A stretch of DNA of 49,410 nucleotides from positions 1 to 49,410 of IMG/VR virus record IMGVR_UViG_3300044629_001167. One strand, written 5' to 3'. The notes under the pieces are model-generated. The model was given only the letters and a program-made list of their open reading frames with translations. It was not told where the DNA came from and did no database searches. This document shows, one piece after another, positions 41,729 through 49,410 of the stretch. Origin of the DNA: a virus. How positions within the stretch are numbered: position 1 is the first letter of the stretch; each line of letters opens with the position of its first letter. Made by a program: the position numbers and the translations under genes.

Positions 41729-42255
41729 GCACCCCAAATATAATAAAATTAGTCGCTGAAGAGAATCATATTAAATTTCGTTCTCTTGTAAACGATATGC
41801 TGTACTCAAAACTCTCAGAAAGCATCTCAGATAAAACTACTAATATCTTAGCATCTATTTTTGATGCTGAATTGGTAGAGGAAAAAGATGATAATAAAAA
41901 ACCAGATGCCGATGGTGATGGTGTACCAGACTGGGCAGATAAAAAACCCGGCAAAGATGACAATGAAGATGATGACGATGATAAAGACGAAGACGAAGAT
42001 GATGACGATGACAAGAAACCAATAAAAGAAGCTAAAAAATACAAAAAAGATGAGGATGAAGACGAGGACGAGGAGGAAGATGAAGAGGAAGATGAAGACG
42101 AGGAAGAAGATAAAGATGAAGATGAAGAGTCTGAACAAAATGTCCACATAGACATTGTAAAAGGTAAACACGAAAGCGATCCCGGCGATGAAAAACCAAT
42201 GGGAAAGAAAAAAGGTAAGAAGAAACTAGTATTCAAGAAGAAAGGCAAAAGATGA
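41725..42255 (+). CDS. Acidic putative prohead core protein with Ca-binding-like motif
   Basis: 176 aa. A helical N-terminus (NHIKFRSLVNDMLYSKLSES, about 15-34) is followed by a long Asp/Glu tract (about 75-145) and a Lys-rich C-terminus (MGKKKGKKKLVFKKKGKR). DADGDGVPDWADKKPG (about 61) matches the DxDxDGxxD calcium-binding loop of thrombospondin type-3-like repeats. T4 gp67 (PIP) is a small acidic core protein at the same map position, so this is a likely functional counterpart. It overlaps both neighbours by ATGA. Function inferred from context and composition. Confidence 0.65.
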   Translation: MSTPNIIKLVAEENHIKFRSLVNDMLYSKLSESISDKTTNILASIFDAELVEEKDDNKKPDADGDGVPDWADKKPGKDDNEDDDDDKDEDEDDDDDKKPIKEAKKYKKDEDEDEDEEEDEEEDEDEEEDKDEDEESEQNVHIDIVKGKHESDPGDEKPMGKKKGKKKLVFKKKGKR

Positions 42256-42911
42256 AATTAATAACAGAAATGGTAGAGGATGTTGCTTGCATTACCGAAG
42301 CTACTGATTCTGGTAAAAAGAAGTATTTCATCGAAGGAACATTCATGCAAGCAAATACCGTTAACAGAAACGGTAGAGTCTATCCTTCAACAATTCTTGA
42401 AAACGAAATTTCTAGATACAATAAAAACTATGTCTCTCAGAGCAGAGCTTTGGGTGAGTTAAACCATCCATCAGGACCAACCGTAAATCTAGATAAATGT
42501 TCCCATTTAATAACAAAACTAGTTTCTGAAGGTAATAATATTACAGGAAAAGCTAGTTTGCTTGAAACTCCCTGTGGAATAATTGCACAAAGACTTGTAG
42601 ATGCAGGGGTTAAACTCGGAGTGTCGTCAAGAGGAATGGGTAGCTTAAAGGAAGCCAATGGTTACAAAGAAGTTCAAAAAGACTTTACTCTTTCTGCAAT
42701 TGATATTGTTGCCGATCCCTCTGCTCCAAATGCATTCGTAAACGGAATCATGGAAGGTGTGGAATGGGTATGGGACAATGGTATTCTGAAGCAAGAAGTA
42801 ATCGAAAACTACAAAAAAACCGTAAAGAAAACTCCATCTAGATTGATGGAAAAAACAGCAATTAACTTATTTGAAGATTTTATGACCAAATTATCTTCAG
42901 GTAGAAAGTAA
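42252..42911 (+). CDS. 21: Prohead maturation protease gp21
   Basis: 219 aa (T4 gp21 is 212). FIEGTFMQANTVNRNGRVYP, then ALGELNHP with the catalytic His72, and GVSSRGMGS with the catalytic Ser125/126, followed by LSAIDIVADPSAPNAFVNGI, define the herpesvirus-like serine protease of T4-type phages. It cleaves scaffold, core, capsid and internal proteins after (L/I)-x-E, then degrades itself. Its own N-terminus MKLITE|M carries such a site. Overlaps the acidic core gene by ATGA. Confidence 0.92.
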   Translation: MKLITEMVEDVACITEATDSGKKKYFIEGTFMQANTVNRNGRVYPSTILENEISRYNKNYVSQSRALGELNHPSGPTVNLDKCSHLITKLVSEGNNITGKASLLETPCGIIAQRLVDAGVKLGVSSRGMGSLKEANGYKEVQKDFTLSAIDIVADPSAPNAFVNGIMEGVEWVWDNGILKQEVIENYKKTVKKTPSRLMEKTAINLFEDFMTKLSSGRK

Positions 42912-42917
42912 AAAATT

Positions 42918-42925
42918 TATAAATA
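42918..42925 (+). promoter_or_regulatory. Consensus late promoter box TATAAATA for the scaffold-capsid pair
   Basis: An exact late consensus box six bases after the protease stop and 26 before the scaffold ATG, with a TAGAGGT ribosome site between. No terminator separates scaffold and capsid genes, so both are probably expressed from here. Confidence 0.65.
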
Positions 42926-42951
42926 AAAATTGACCAAATAGAGGTATAAAA

Positions 42952-43917
42952 ATGGATAAACAAATAAACCCGATGGGAGACGCTTACACTTACACCAAAG
43001 ACGCAACCGGCAAAGGTATTGTAATGCCGGGAGTCATGGGAGGAAATGCTGCTGGAAACATGCAATCACTTTCTCCTAATTCTAGACCCGCACCAACTGC
43101 TGTTGTAAATGCAGGTAAAAAGAAGGGAGAAGAAATGCCAGAAGAACAAGCTCAAAAAGCAGGGAATGCTCCTGCTTATGCATCTGAATCTTTTGATTTC
43201 GACGCTATCTTCGATGGAGAAGATTTAAGCGAAGAATTTAAGCAAAAGATGAAAGTTGTCTTTGAAGCTGCCGTCAATGAGAAAGTTGCTATTGTTTCGG
43301 AACAACTCACTCAAGAAGCAAACAAAATTCTTGAAGAAGAAGTCTCTGCAATAAGCTCTCAACTCACCGAAAAACTCGATGACTACCTGAACTATGTCGT
43401 TGAGGAATGGATGAATGAGAATAAACTTTCTCTCGAAGAAGGCATCAAGGTTGACATTGCCGAATCATTCCTCACCGGACTCAAAGAACTTTTCGAATCA
43501 CATTACATCGAAATGCCAGAAGGCAAGACCGATGTTTTCGACAAGCTCCAAGACAGAACCGAAGAACTTGAAGAGCAAGTCAATACTTCAATCAATGAAA
43601 ACATTGAACTGAAGAAACAACTTCTCGAATATCAATGTGGTATGGCTTTCCTCGAAAATACCGATGGATTGACTGATGTTCAAATTGAAAAACTCGCTTC
43701 GCTCGCCGAAGGTCTTGAGTATTCAAATGTCGAACAATATGTCGATAAATTGAATATCCTAAAGGAAACCTATATCAAGCAAATGAACAATTCATCAAAG
43801 ACCAAACAACTAGTAGAATCACTAGAAGAAACAACCAACAAGGTTATCGAAACCCCGAATGATACAATGAGCATTTATCTTTCGGCTATCGAAAGACAAT
43901 CAAAGAAAAAAGTCTAA
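42952..43917 (+). CDS. 22: Prohead core scaffold protein gp22
   Basis: 321 aa (T4 gp22 is 269). The N-terminal 70 residues are Gly/Pro/Ala-rich, then the body is an acidic coiled-coil-like helix (EEFKQKMKVVFEAAVNEKVA, EELEEQVNTSINENIELKKQ), typical of gp22, which forms the core and is cut up by gp21. Multiple (L/I)-x-E sites are present. Codons shift towards C-ending forms in the second half. Lies directly before the capsid gene, as in T4. Confidence 0.85.
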   Translation: MDKQINPMGDAYTYTKDATGKGIVMPGVMGGNAAGNMQSLSPNSRPAPTAVVNAGKKKGEEMPEEQAQKAGNAPAYASESFDFDAIFDGEDLSEEFKQKMKVVFEAAVNEKVAIVSEQLTQEANKILEEEVSAISSQLTEKLDDYLNYVVEEWMNENKLSLEEGIKVDIAESFLTGLKELFESHYIEMPEGKTDVFDKLQDRTEELEEQVNTSINENIELKKQLLEYQCGMAFLENTDGLTDVQIEKLASLAEGLEYSNVEQYVDKLNILKETYIKQMNNSSKTKQLVESLEETTNKVIETPNDTMSIYLSAIERQSKKKV

Positions 43918-43938
43918 CAATTCAATAAGGAGAAACAA

Positions 43939-45405
43939 ATGGACTTTCAAGGAACTACCCCTTACGATACATTAGTAGAAAAATGGGCTCCAGTGCTCGA
44001 TGCTGAAGCACTGCCCTCAATCGGTGATTATCACCGCAAGCGTTGCACTGCTGTCCTTCTTGAGAACCAAGAAAAAGCACTGCGTGAACAATTCCTCACC
44101 GAATACGGCAACGAAATGGGTGGAGCATTCCTCAACCCACAAGTTGGCTCTGCAAACAACGCTCTCGCTGGCTATAGCCCTGTGCTTATCAGCCTCGTTC
44201 GTCGTGCAATGCCCAACCTGATTGCTTATGATATTGCTGGCGTGCAGCCAATGACTGCTCCGACCGGTCTTATCTTTGCAATGCGTTCTCGTTACGGCAC
44301 ACAATCAGATTACACCAGCGGCAATGCTTTTGATGCCGATGGTATCGCTACCAATCGTAGCAAGAATGAAGCTCTCTTCCAAGAACCATGGGCTGCATTC
44401 TCAGGCCAAGGAAACACCCTTACCGGTGCTGCAACACTTGCAAACGAAAACAAGGATCCCTTCTGGTGGAGAGGTCTCTGTGGTGCAGGTGGAACCTTTG
44501 GTGGTTACACTGCTGCTACCGGCGTTACCCTCTTCGAAGCATTCCGTGGTATGCTCACCAAAGATGCAGAACAACTTGGTAACTCTGGAAAGAACTTCCA
44601 AGAAATGTCATTCAGCATCGAGCGTCTTGCAGTTGAAGCTCGTAGCCGTGCTCTCAAGGCTGAATACACCACCGAACTCGCTCAAGACCTCAAGGCTGTT
44701 CATGGTCTCGATGCCGAAACCGAACTCGCCAACATCCTTTCACAAGAAATTCTCCACGAAATCAATCGTGAAGTTCTTGCTACCGTTTATCGTAACGCCA
44801 AGAAAGGTTGCGTCCAAGGAGATCTTAAGTCAGACGGTGCATACGACCTAATCTTCGACTCAGACGGTCGTTGGTCAGCAGAACGCTTCCGTGGTCTCAT
44901 GTTCCAAATCGAACGCGAAGCCAATGTCATTGCCAAGGAAACTCGCCGTGGCAAGGGTAACTTCGTAATCTGCTCAAGCGATGTTGCTTCAGCACTCGCC
45001 ATGGGTGGATACCTCAACATCTCACCGGCACTCAATGTCAACCTTGAAGTTGACGATACCGGTAATGTGTTCGCTGGTGTTCTTAACGGCAAGTTCCGCG
45101 TCTACATCGATCCCTATGCACCAACCGGCGTTAACTTCGCTGTTGTTGGATACAAAGGACAAATCGCATACGACGCAGGCTTGTTCTACTGCCCCTATGT
45201 CCCGCTACAAATGTTCCGTTCAGTCGGACAAGATACCTTCCAACCGAAGATTGGCTTCAAGACCCGCTACGGCATGGTCGCCAACCCCTTCGCTGAAGAT
45301 GTCAACCTCCGCGTTCCATCAGGAAACGGAAAGAATCAATACTACCGTATCTTCGAAGTCAAGAACCTCCACGGTCAAGGCTTGACCGCTGGTTTCAGCT
45401 TCTGA
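43939..45405 (+). CDS. 23: Major capsid protein gp23
   Basis: 488 aa (T4 gp23 is 521). LVEKWAPVLDAEALPSIGD at the N-terminus, FLTEYGNE|MGG at 52-62 as the probable gp21 cleavage zone (aligns with the LTEAE|IGG site of T4), and LVRRAMPNLIAYDIAGVQPM at about 86-105, near-identical to T4, plus VNLRVPSGNGKNQYYRIFEV near the C-terminus. It forms the hexamers of the head. Codon use is strongly biased to C-ending codons, unlike most neighbours, as expected for the most highly made protein. AAGGAG precedes the ATG; a strong terminator follows. Confidence 0.95.
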   Translation: MDFQGTTPYDTLVEKWAPVLDAEALPSIGDYHRKRCTAVLLENQEKALREQFLTEYGNEMGGAFLNPQVGSANNALAGYSPVLISLVRRAMPNLIAYDIAGVQPMTAPTGLIFAMRSRYGTQSDYTSGNAFDADGIATNRSKNEALFQEPWAAFSGQGNTLTGAATLANENKDPFWWRGLCGAGGTFGGYTAATGVTLFEAFRGMLTKDAEQLGNSGKNFQEMSFSIERLAVEARSRALKAEYTTELAQDLKAVHGLDAETELANILSQEILHEINREVLATVYRNAKKGCVQGDLKSDGAYDLIFDSDGRWSAERFRGLMFQIEREANVIAKETRRGKGNFVICSSDVASALAMGGYLNISPALNVNLEVDDTGNVFAGVLNGKFRVYIDPYAPTGVNFAVVGYKGQIAYDAGLFYCPYVPLQMFRSVGQDTFQPKIGFKTRYGMVANPFAEDVNLRVPSGNGKNQYYRIFEVKNLHGQGLTAGFSF

Positions 45406-45427
45406 TAAGTAGTTTATCCAAAACAGA

Positions 45428-45459
45428 AACCGGGAGCAGAAATGCTCCCGGTTTTTTTT
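45428..45459 (+). terminator. Strong rho-independent terminator after the major capsid gene
   Basis: An 11-bp perfect stem (45428-45438 with 45443-45453), GAAA tetraloop and a run of eight T. A late promoter box begins immediately after the T-run. Confidence 0.9.
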
Positions 45460-45460
45460 C

Positions 45461-45467
45461 ATAAATA
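45461..45467 (+). promoter_or_regulatory. Late promoter box ATAAATA, predicted leaderless start
   Basis: CATAAATAC follows the capsid terminator; ATAAATA ends six bases before the ATG at 45474. The gap CAGTAT has no Shine-Dalgarno. It restarts transcription for the tube-like protein, uvsY and uvsW. Confidence 0.6.
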
Positions 45468-45473
45468 CAGTAT

Positions 45474-45998
45474 ATGGCATTAACAGATTGTAACACAAAT
45501 ACCGTATTAACAGATAAGCCAGAAAATGTTAATTATTTGGCTAATAATTTCTTTCAATTTCATATTGACAGAATACCAAATTTTACTTATTTTATACAAT
45601 CTGCTAACTTACCAATGTTGTCTACACGGTCTATAAATCAACCCAGCACTTTAGGTACATTTCCTAAAATACCAGCAACAAATTTTATTTTTGATGACTT
45701 GCAAATAACATTTTTGGTGGATAGCCAAATGAAGTCTTGGACAGAACTATACAATTGGATGAAAAGTATAGGTAATTTAAAAGATACCACATCTCAAATA
45801 GATCATCATCAAAAATTCTCAGATGCAACTTTATTAATAACAAACAGTGCGTATAAACCAATACTAAAAGTAACATATTACTATATTTTTCCAAATACAC
45901 TTGGATCTATTAATTTTTCAGTGACATCACAAACTACAGAGTCTGTTGTTTGTTCGGCAAATTTTTCGTATTCTTATTTTGAAATAGAAGAATTATAA
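45474..45998 (+). CDS. Tail-tube-like structural protein
   Basis: 174 aa. FFQFHIDRIPNFTYFIQSAN, then LPMLSTRSINQPSTLGTFPK and FIFDDLQITFLVDSQMKSWT are typical of a tail-tube-fold protein related to gp19 and found near gp23 in marine T4-like phages. Its position between gp23 and uvsY is where some T4-like cyanophages carry gp3 (tail completion; T4 gp3 is 176 aa), so a tail-end role is possible, but the sequence looks more tube-like. No Shine-Dalgarno; predicted leaderless. Confidence 0.6.
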   Translation: MALTDCNTNTVLTDKPENVNYLANNFFQFHIDRIPNFTYFIQSANLPMLSTRSINQPSTLGTFPKIPATNFIFDDLQITFLVDSQMKSWTELYNWMKSIGNLKDTTSQIDHHQKFSDATLLITNSAYKPILKVTYYYIFPNTLGSINFSVTSQTTESVVCSANFSYSYFEIEEL

Positions 45999-46009
45999 GG
46001 ATTTACATA

Positions 46010-46438
46010 ATGGAACTTGATTTTAAGACTATAGAAGTCGATCTTAAGATCGATGAAGCGGATTTGGCATCGGAATCTCTGAGAACACCACAATTACATA
46101 ACAAGTACCTTCTCTTGTTAATGCGTCTTAAAAACAAAAAAGACAAAATAGAAAATGAATATAAAGTTTTAGAAAAAAACAAATGGTTGTATTACACGGG
46201 AAAACTGTCAGAAGAACAGCAGAAAGAACTCGGGTGGGAACCATTTGATTTAAATATACTAAGAACGGATGTGGACAGAATATTATATGCTGATTCTCAA
46301 TTGATTGACCTGCAAAACAAATTAAATGAGATTGTGCGTATAGTAAATTATATTGAGGATGTAATTAAGATAATATCTAATCGTCAATGGTCCATTCGTT
46401 CGGCAATTGATTGGATGAAATTTACAAATGGCCAGTGA
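46010..46438 (+). CDS. uvsY: UvsY recombination mediator
   Basis: 142 aa (T4 UvsY is 137). Helical and charged: LHNKYLLLLMRLKNKKDKIE, NKWLYYTGKLSEEQQKELG, RTDVDRILYADSQLIDLQNK and SNRQWSIRSAIDWMKF follow the order of UvsY, including the conserved 'YYxGk' and 'D..l...D..l' elements. UvsY loads UvsX recombinase onto ssDNA coated with gp32. Next to uvsW, which starts 11 bases before its end. AAGGAT precedes the start. Confidence 0.82.
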   Translation: MELDFKTIEVDLKIDEADLASESLRTPQLHNKYLLLLMRLKNKKDKIENEYKVLEKNKWLYYTGKLSEEQQKELGWEPFDLNILRTDVDRILYADSQLIDLQNKLNEIVRIVNYIEDVIKIISNRQWSIRSAIDWMKFTNGQ

Positions 46439-47960
46439 GTCTATAAAAATAACAGATATAGACTCTGTTTATATTCGATTGGAAACCGAAAAAAGTGTAG
46501 CAAAAGAACTAAGCCAATATTTTACTTTCGATGTTCCCAACCATAAATATATGCCCGCCTACAGAAACAAATTCTGGGACGGTAAAATAAGGTTATTTGG
46601 CCTTCATAATCATTTAATATATCGTGGTCTTTTGGACTATGTAAAAAAATTTGCAAATGATCGAAACTATGAGATATTGGGATTCGAAGAAAAAACATCA
46701 ACGATAGACAGGGAAATACTATGCCAATTTATAGACAACCACATAGATCCAAGACTCTCAGAAAAATCCGTAAAATTGCACCCGTATCAAATAGACGCAA
46801 TAAAACACGCACTGGAGCAGAAGAGGTGCCTATTATTATCTCCGACAGGTTCTGGAAAGAGCATGATCATATACGGGCTGCTGAGATATTATCTGAAAGT
46901 TATACCACCAGAAAAGAAGATTTTGATCATAGTTCCAACTACAGGTCTAGTCAACCAAATGATATCGGATTTCTCAGAATATTCTGGAGGAACACCATGG
47001 AAAGCATCTCTGCATTGTCATGGTATACATTCCGGAAGAAGCAAAGAAACTGCAAAAAGAGTGGTGATAACAACATGGCAAAGCGTTTTTCGAGAACCAA
47101 AAGAGTGGTTCGATTCCTTTTCAGTCGTATTTGGGGATGAATGCCATCAATACAAGAGCAATTCGCTTGTAAAAATAATGACTAAATTGCAAAATTGTCC
47201 TTACAGAATAGGGACAACAGGAACTTTGGATGGTTTGAATGTGCACAGACTTATAATCGAGGGTTTGTTTGGTAAAACATACAAAGTTATAACGACAAAA
47301 AATTTAATAGACAATAAAATATTATCTAAATTAGACATAGAGTGTTTATTGATAAAACATTCAGATCGGGACAAAAACAAGTTAAAAAGAAAAACATATC
47401 AGGAAGAAATAGAGTGGATTGTCACACACCCTGATAGAAATAAATTTATAACAGATCTTGGAGAAACTTTAAAAGGAAATACTCTTGTCCTTTTTAATTA
47501 TGTGGAAAAACAAGGAAAACCTTTAATTGAGTTGTTAAAAAATTCTAAAAAAGAAATACACTTTATACATGGTAAAACGGAAACTCAATTAAGAGAAGAA
47601 ATACGCCGTGTTGTAGACTCAAGCAACAATTCCATATTGGTTGCAAGTTATGGGACAACCAGCACTGGAATTAATATAAAAAACATTCATAATATCATAT
47701 TTGCTTCTCCGTCGAAATCGTGTATTCGAGTTCTTCAGTCTATAGGAAGAGGGCTGAGAAAAAGTGAAACAAAGCAAGATGTTACAATCTATGATATTGC
47801 AGATGATTTAATTTACAAGAAATACAAGAACCATACCTTTAGGCATCTAGAAGAGAGAATGAGAATATATAAGAAGGAGAGTTTCAACTTCAAAATAACT
47901 TCAGTGTCTCTAGAAAGGAATCAAGATGGGGGAACAATACCACTTGTTGAAAATGAATAA
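46428..47960 (+). CDS. uvsW: UvsW ATP-dependent helicase (superfamily 2)
   Basis: 510 aa (T4 UvsW is 502). A small N-terminal domain (about 1-110) ends at LHPYQIDAI (Q-like motif); motif I SPTGSGKS has K144, motif II DECH is at 237-240, motif III GTTGTLDG is at about 263-270 and motif VI QSIGRGLRKSETK is near 440. UvsW unwinds R-loops and branched DNA and helps switch T4 from origin- to recombination-dependent replication. Overlaps uvsY by 11 bases and the following gene by 35. Confidence 0.92.
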   Translation: MASESIKITDIDSVYIRLETEKSVAKELSQYFTFDVPNHKYMPAYRNKFWDGKIRLFGLHNHLIYRGLLDYVKKFANDRNYEILGFEEKTSTIDREILCQFIDNHIDPRLSEKSVKLHPYQIDAIKHALEQKRCLLLSPTGSGKSMIIYGLLRYYLKVIPPEKKILIIVPTTGLVNQMISDFSEYSGGTPWKASLHCHGIHSGRSKETAKRVVITTWQSVFREPKEWFDSFSVVFGDECHQYKSNSLVKIMTKLQNCPYRIGTTGTLDGLNVHRLIIEGLFGKTYKVITTKNLIDNKILSKLDIECLLIKHSDRDKNKLKRKTYQEEIEWIVTHPDRNKFITDLGETLKGNTLVLFNYVEKQGKPLIELLKNSKKEIHFIHGKTETQLREEIRRVVDSSNNSILVASYGTTSTGINIKNIHNIIFASPSKSCIRVLQSIGRGLRKSETKQDVTIYDIADDLIYKKYKNHTFRHLEERMRIYKKESFNFKITSVSLERNQDGGTIPLVENE

Positions 47961-48717
47961 TGGAGAAGAAGTTATTACCAAAATTGTGGATTCTGATGGG
48001 GAAACCATAGTAGTTGAAAGACCAATGGTGTTCAAGTCATTTTTGACCCAGGATAATTACACTGCAAGACCAAAAGAAGTCGTAATAATAAAAAACTGGA
48101 GTGCATTTTCAGAAGAAAAATATTTTTCTATACCAAAATCATCAGTCTTGATGACCACTACTCCATGTGATCATGCAATAAAAATGTATGAAATGGAAAA
48201 AGAAAGACAAGATAGCGAACAAACCATCATTAAAATGAAAAAAGACATCGAAACTGAACTCGATAAAATAATGGGAGATTCAGATGGCGATAATTATGCT
48301 AATATGACTGATGCTGAAGTGGAGGAGGATTTTAAAAAGATGATGGAGTATCTTTCTGAAAACACTCAAAAATTAAAAGATGTTGTGGAAAATAATCAAC
48401 CTGAGAATAATAAACCCGAAAATAAAAAACAAAATAATGATGATATGGTTTTCATGAACATGATGTTTCCCCCTGAAGTCATTATTGATCTTGTGGAATC
48501 AGGCGCGATTGATCCTGAATTATTTGGTGAGATGTATCTCGAAATAAAGTCAAAAATGAAACAATCACCAAAAAGAAAAGCAAAGAAGAAACCAACCAAC
48601 AAAAAACCGAATGAAAAAATTACTGATGAGTATACCGGTGACGAAATAGAAAGAAAAAACTTTGGTAATTTATGGTCGGATTGGAGTGATGATCCCTCAT
48701 CTAAGGATTATCAATAA
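47926..48717 (+). CDS. LSm-like N-terminal domain protein with charged tail
   Basis: 263 aa. Residues 1-100 (HLLKMNNGEEVITKIVDSDG, VERPMVFKSF, VVIIKNWSAFS) have the small beta-barrel pattern of LSm-like domains found in hypothetical proteins of marine T4-like phages, which might bind RNA or protein. The tail is low-complexity, Asn/Lys/Glu-rich, with a MFMN-type segment MVFMNMMFPPEVIIDLVESG (about 176-195). AAAGGA precedes the ATG inside uvsW. Function unknown. Confidence 0.55.
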   Translation: MGEQYHLLKMNNGEEVITKIVDSDGETIVVERPMVFKSFLTQDNYTARPKEVVIIKNWSAFSEEKYFSIPKSSVLMTTTPCDHAIKMYEMEKERQDSEQTIIKMKKDIETELDKIMGDSDGDNYANMTDAEVEEDFKKMMEYLSENTQKLKDVVENNQPENNKPENKKQNNDDMVFMNMMFPPEVIIDLVESGAIDPELFGEMYLEIKSKMKQSPKRKAKKKPTNKKPNEKITDEYTGDEIERKNFGNLWSDWSDDPSSKDYQ

Positions 48718-48719
48718 CA

Positions 48720-49367
48720 ATGAAATCATTCTTTCAATATATTACAGAAGATGACATTATTCTTTCAAAAGCAAAGACAAGAAGTCAAGCTATTCCTGCT
48801 TATGTTCGTTATGAAGGACCTGTTGATCCTGAAAGATTAAAAACAAAATATGATCATGTAAAAACATTCCGACATGGTGGAAAACAATATAAGCTTCTCT
48901 CTACAAGAGAAGAAGACATAGGTGATAAAGTTTTTCGTTTAGCACATGTAGGAAACGACGAATCTCTTACTGATGTTGGAACTATCGGTGTTATGCTTAG
49001 TCCCAAAAAAGAACTAGCACATGATAGAATTCAAACTCAATTAAACAGAAAACCTAAAGCAATAAGTTTAGAACCCACTCTTCACCCAGAGCATGCTGGT
49101 TCGGGTTTAATGTCTAAAATTTATAGAACGATAGCACAACACCACGGTGTTGATATTATATCAGATAATACACAAACAAGAGGTTCACAAAAAGTTTGGA
49201 ATGAATTGGCTAATACTGGAAGGGTTCGTGCTGTGCATGTAAAAGGTGCATTCGAGCCATTCAGTTATGACGCATCAAACGAAGACCATGTAGACAAGAT
49301 CTACGGTGATGCCGATCGAACGGCATACGGTGGCGAAAACGCTCTTCTTCATTATACTCATGATTAA
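48720..49367 (+). CDS. GNAT-like acetyltransferase with capsid-targeting-like leader
   Basis: 215 aa. The leader MKSFFQYITE|DDII resembles T4 internal-protein targeting peptides (which begin MKTYQEFIAE) and has I-T-E at 8-10, so gp21 cleavage is plausible. The C-terminal half (HPEHAGSGLMSKIYRTIAQH, then GVDIISDNTQTRGSQKVWNE) resembles the acetyl-CoA loop and last helix of the GNAT fold, though the classical R/Q-x-x-G-x-G/A signature is imperfect. If packaged, it could modify host proteins at infection; inferred. Starts three bases after the LSm-like gene. Confidence 0.55.
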   Translation: MKSFFQYITEDDIILSKAKTRSQAIPAYVRYEGPVDPERLKTKYDHVKTFRHGGKQYKLLSTREEDIGDKVFRLAHVGNDESLTDVGTIGVMLSPKKELAHDRIQTQLNRKPKAISLEPTLHPEHAGSGLMSKIYRTIAQHHGVDIISDNTQTRGSQKVWNELANTGRVRAVHVKGAFEPFSYDASNEDHVDKIYGDADRTAYGGENALLHYTHD

Positions 49368-49410
49368 CAAAGTTATTTAAGTGTCCAGAATCCTATTTTC
49401 CCTTGAATCA

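Noticed and set aside
41766-42248. Minus-strand poly-Ser frame
   Set aside because: It is the mirror of the GAT/GAA-rich Asp/Glu tract in the acidic core protein; simple-sequence artefact.
49368-49410. Possible 3' end of a minus-strand gene at the right edge
   Set aside because: Two minus frames stay open for about ten codons to the edge; too short to choose or support either.
1-49410. tRNA genes
   Set aside because: Intergenic gaps are too short and no cloverleaf-like sequence with a T-arm was noticed; a tRNA scan would be needed to be certain.

Overview
The window is part of the genome of a T4-like contractile-tailed phage (Myoviridae morphotype). The central evidence is a head, neck and tail block in canonical T4 order on the + strand from about 33.8 to 48 kb: gp13, gp14, gp16, gp17 (terminase), gp18 (sheath), gp19 (tube), gp20 (portal), two small core-type proteins, gp21 (prohead protease), gp22 (scaffold), gp23 (major capsid protein), a tail-tube-like protein, UvsY and UvsW. 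The genome is AT-rich and tightly packed, with short gaps, many ATGA/TAATG overlaps and hairpin terminators. The style recalls marine or freshwater T4-superfamily phages. A candidate single-molecule spanin (lipobox plus inner-membrane segment) suggests a Gram-negative host; nothing identifies the host further.

Layout. 1-1.07 kb: the 5' end of a minus-strand gene, an HExxH protein and two small unknowns. 1.05-4.8 kb: an island with distinctly more GC-rich codon use, made of a CobS-like AAA+ ATPase operon on the minus strand and a divergent CobT-like protein (HExxH plus VWA/MIDAS). The two are driven by divergent sigma70-type promoters and bounded by terminators on both sides. 4.8-14.9 kb: small and large proteins of mostly unknown function. 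Many begin with a short helical leader ending in (L/I)-x-E, the cleavage rule of the T4 prohead protease, so they may be internal head proteins; one carries an HNH nuclease motif. A PD-(D/E)XK exonuclease lies among them. 14.9-16.4 kb: holin-like and spanin-like proteins, then a minus-strand RuvC-like resolvase. 16.4-33.2 kb: a gp8-like baseplate wedge protein, a second baseplate-type protein, and a large adhesin locus of collagen-like, extremely cysteine-rich proteins with DUF1566/Lcl-type and RCC1-like ends. 33.2-33.8 kb: a zinc-ribbon-like protein. 33.8-49.4 kb: the structural block, the recombination genes uvsY and uvsW, an LSm-like protein and a GNAT-like protein.

Three observations stand out. 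First, an unrelated protein at 14.3-14.9 kb carries near its C-terminus a 21-residue segment matching the predicted mature N-terminal arm of the major capsid protein at 18 of 21 positions, with mostly different codons. Second, at least six, and up to ten, proteins share a capsid-targeting-like leader with a potential gp21 cleavage site, suggesting a cargo set packaged in the head and possibly injected. Third, five genes (both Cob-like genes, the HNH protein, a lectin-like protein and the tail-tube-like protein) have a -10-type element ending exactly six bases before the ATG and no clear Shine-Dalgarno sequence, which predicts leaderless mRNAs. All functional calls are from reading sequence patterns; no database search was run.
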